Virus record (IMG/VR): IMGVR_UViG_3300042472_000148
Location: 1 to 30,152 of that record
Length of the DNA stretch: 30,152 bases
Source of the DNA: a virus
Strand: one strand, 5' to 3'
Of this stretch, positions 28,959 through 30,152 are shown piece by piece. Position 1 is the stretch's first letter. Each line of letters opens with the position of its first letter. Both the position numbers and the translations under genes were made by a program. The notes below the pieces were generated by a model that did not search any database, was not told the DNA's origin, and saw only the letters and a list, made by a program, of their open reading frames with translations.

Positions 28959-28990
28959 AACTATATTAACTTTCAAAACCTTAACGTTCA

Positions 28991-29017
28991 AAAACACAAA
29001 ACCCCCATTAAAGGGGG
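28991..29017 (-). terminator. Terminator after the tail tube candidate
   Basis: On the minus strand a CCCCC/GGGGG stem with loop TTTAAT is followed by a T-rich tract (TTTTGTGTTTTT). A lower stem AACAC/GTGTT (29021-29025 with 28993-28997) could extend it. It separates the tube gene from the small structural gene and portal. Confidence 0.75.
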
Positions 29018-29045
29018 CTAGTGTTATTCGAATAAAAGGGCTTAA

Positions 29046-29561
29046 TTAAACAGTAAGACCAGCAATGATTGTAGGGTCTACTTCGTAAGCCAAAGTTTCG
29101 TTCTCCGCAAGTAGGGTTAACGAATATTTTGAACCATCCGCACGGGCCACTCCGGAACCTTCGCCGTATGCGCTAACTTGTAAGAATGGGAAATACCAAA
29201 ACTTACCGTTTGCATCTCCGATAACCGCGTTCAAGTATTGTTGGCCAGCGCCCAATACTTTAATAGCGCGGCTTTTTTCTTGGTCGCGTCGGTGGAACAT
29301 TAAGTTAACTGTTTGCGTAACGTAGCTAGAACCGTTAACTAAATCAATAGTTCCATCTTCGGTAAAGCTTCCAGTATTGCGTTTAAATTCTAAAGGCACG
29401 TAAGGTGCGGTGTGAGTAATTGCGGTTACCTCCCAGTTAGTACCGGTTTCGAGGGTTGTAATTCCCGTAATATTGTCTTGTTGGTTGATCAACAAAGTAT
29501 AAATTCCGCCCGAATTGTTCAAGCAGTCTTTTAGGATTTCTTCTAAAGTAGCACAAGCCAT
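29046..29561 (-). CDS. Probable major tail tube protein
   Basis: 171 residues. It opens MACATLEEILKDCLNNSGGI, then a strand-rich middle with VPLEFKRNTGSFTEDGTIDL and MFHRRDQEKSRAIKVLGAG, and SGVARADGSKYSLTLLAENE near the end. The D-G-S-x-Y-x-L-T-x-x-A-x-E segment is a typical feature of tail tube proteins of this type. Dedicated terminators before and after it suggest that its level is set independently, as for a high-copy virion protein. It is not next to the tape measure gene, so a head decoration protein is the alternative. Confidence 0.5.
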   Translation of the reverse strand: MACATLEEILKDCLNNSGGIYTLLINQQDNITGITTLETGTNWEVTAITHTAPYVPLEFKRNTGSFTEDGTIDLVNGSSYVTQTVNLMFHRRDQEKSRAIKVLGAGQQYLNAVIGDANGKFWYFPFLQVSAYGEGSGVARADGSKYSLTLLAENETLAYEVDPTIIAGLTV

Positions 29562-29584
29562 AATTTCTATTTTTTTTTAGTTAT

Positions 29585-29612
29585 AAAAAAGGGCGGCGTT
29601 TTATGGCCGCCC
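29585..29612 (-). terminator. Strong terminator after the major capsid gene
   Basis: On the minus strand a perfect 7-bp GC stem GGGCGGC/GCCGCCC with an 8-base loop is followed by six T. It lies 28 bases after the capsid stop and only 24 bases before the next start codon (29561). Confidence 0.85.
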
Positions 29613-29639
29613 CGTATACATTTATATTGTGTCTATTGA

Positions 29640-30152
29640 TTAGTCGAAACAAACGTTATAAACAACAATTTGTGAAGGGTTCGTATAGTGGAAACCAGCT
29701 TTCAAGTTCGCACGTGTACGGATATAAGGCTCAGCAACTGAATCAGAAAGGTTAACCGCTTTCAATGCTTTAGCGTCGCCCTCTGCGTCAAACGCATAGA
29801 TAAGGTCTGTCTTTAACGCGAGTACCATTGTGTTAACTGGTGCGCCAGATGCAAGAACAATTTTAATACCTAGGAAAGTAGGTGCTAAAGGTGCAGTAAC
29901 GAATGTTAAAGTGTTACCAGATGCAGCAGCAATTTGGTAGTTTACAAAAACGTCGCTAGAAACAAACAAACGAAGGTCGCCACGTAAAGCTTGTACAGCC
30001 GCTGGTGAACTTTGAAGTACCGTAGTCATGCGAGCAAGTACGTTTGAAGACGTGATAGCGTCAGTATACAAACCGATTACGTCATTGTCAGCACAAAGTT
30101 TTTTCATGTAACCATCACACAAAGACAAAACATCGTCTTCGCTTTCTGTGTC
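29640..30152 (-). CDS. Major capsid protein, C-terminal part (gene cut by contig end)
   Basis: C-terminal part of the capsid gene that starts at 541. Bases 30026-30152 duplicate 1-127, so the unique portion is 29640-30025 and the intact gene is 927 bp. Recognisable features are the segment reading ALKTDLIYAFDAEGDAKALK and the following TRANLKAGFHYTNP, a pattern I associate with the C-terminal half of capsid proteins from Bacteroidota siphophages. The first Met that remains in this fragment (30128) is internal to the protein and is not a real start. A perfect GC-rich terminator follows 28 bases after the stop. Confidence 0.75.
   Translation of the reverse strand, partial: DTESEDDVLSLCDGYMKKLCADNDVIGLYTDAITSSNVLARMTTVLQSSPAAVQALRGDLRLFVSSDVFVNYQIAAASGNTLTFVTAPLAPTFLGIKIVLASGAPVNTMVLALKTDLIYAFDAEGDAKALKAVNLSDSVAEPYIRTRANLKAGFHYTNPSQIVVYNVCFD
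30026..30152. repeat. Terminal direct repeat, right copy (circular contig overlap)
   Basis: Exact copy of bases 1-127. Removing it and joining base 30025 to base 1 restores one uninterrupted capsid gene across the junction. Confidence 0.95.

Noticed and set aside
1-30152. CRISPR arrays, insertion sequences or transposases
   Set aside because: No regularly spaced repeats, inverted terminal repeats with a transposase, or integrase motifs were found by reading.

Overview
The window is a complete small tailed-phage genome. Its first 127 bases (1-127) are repeated exactly as its last 127 bases (30026-30152), so the contig closes into a circle of 30,025 bp. The linear ends cut the major capsid gene in two. 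The host is very probably a member of the Bacteroidota, most likely Flavobacteriia. Three lines of evidence point there: promoter boxes match TTTG-N18/19-TAnnTTTG, genes start without Shine-Dalgarno sequences and often behind A/T-rich leaders, and the structural proteins are of the type common in flavobacterial siphophages. A tape measure protein, a tail tube candidate and tail tip proteins indicate a siphovirus. No integrase, excisionase or clear lysogeny repressor is visible.

Almost everything is on the minus strand, so reading order runs from high to low coordinates. Early region (24.1 to 22.2 kb): a strong promoter at 24121-24151 leads into small unknown genes and a stand-alone DnaA-domain-IV-like protein. 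Then comes a 126-bp gap with a remarkable structured RNA: its own -10-type box, two hairpins whose loops are complementary over 8 bases, and a terminator. Replication and recombination region (22.1 to 15.9 kb): replisome-organizer-like protein, RecA-fold ATPase/helicase, DNA methyltransferase, NinG, a PD-(D/E)XK nuclease, then a second promoter and ERF annealase, YqaJ-type exonuclease, a mini protein with an SSB-like tail, tiny membrane proteins and an HTH protein, closed by a terminator. Middle region (15.8 to 14.1 kb): small membrane proteins and a sigma-factor-like protein.

Packaging and tail region (14.1 to 2.9 kb): small and large terminase, two large tail tip proteins, tape measure, tail terminator candidate, a protein of Trp repeats, a receptor-binding-type protein with a duplicated domain, and a gp10-like protein. 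The only plus-strand genes, 1583-2888, are an overlapping pair of related proteins that may be tail assembly chaperones. Head and lysis region (1.5 kb, through the contig junction, to 24.3 kb): protease-scaffold fusion, major capsid, tail tube candidate, a small structural protein, portal, connector, holin, amidase, a probable unimolecular spanin and a metallophosphoesterase. Separate terminators follow the capsid and tube genes, and another ends the unit.

The most unusual item is the putative RNA at 22117-22206. Function calls rest on motifs and gene order read by eye. No database search was run.
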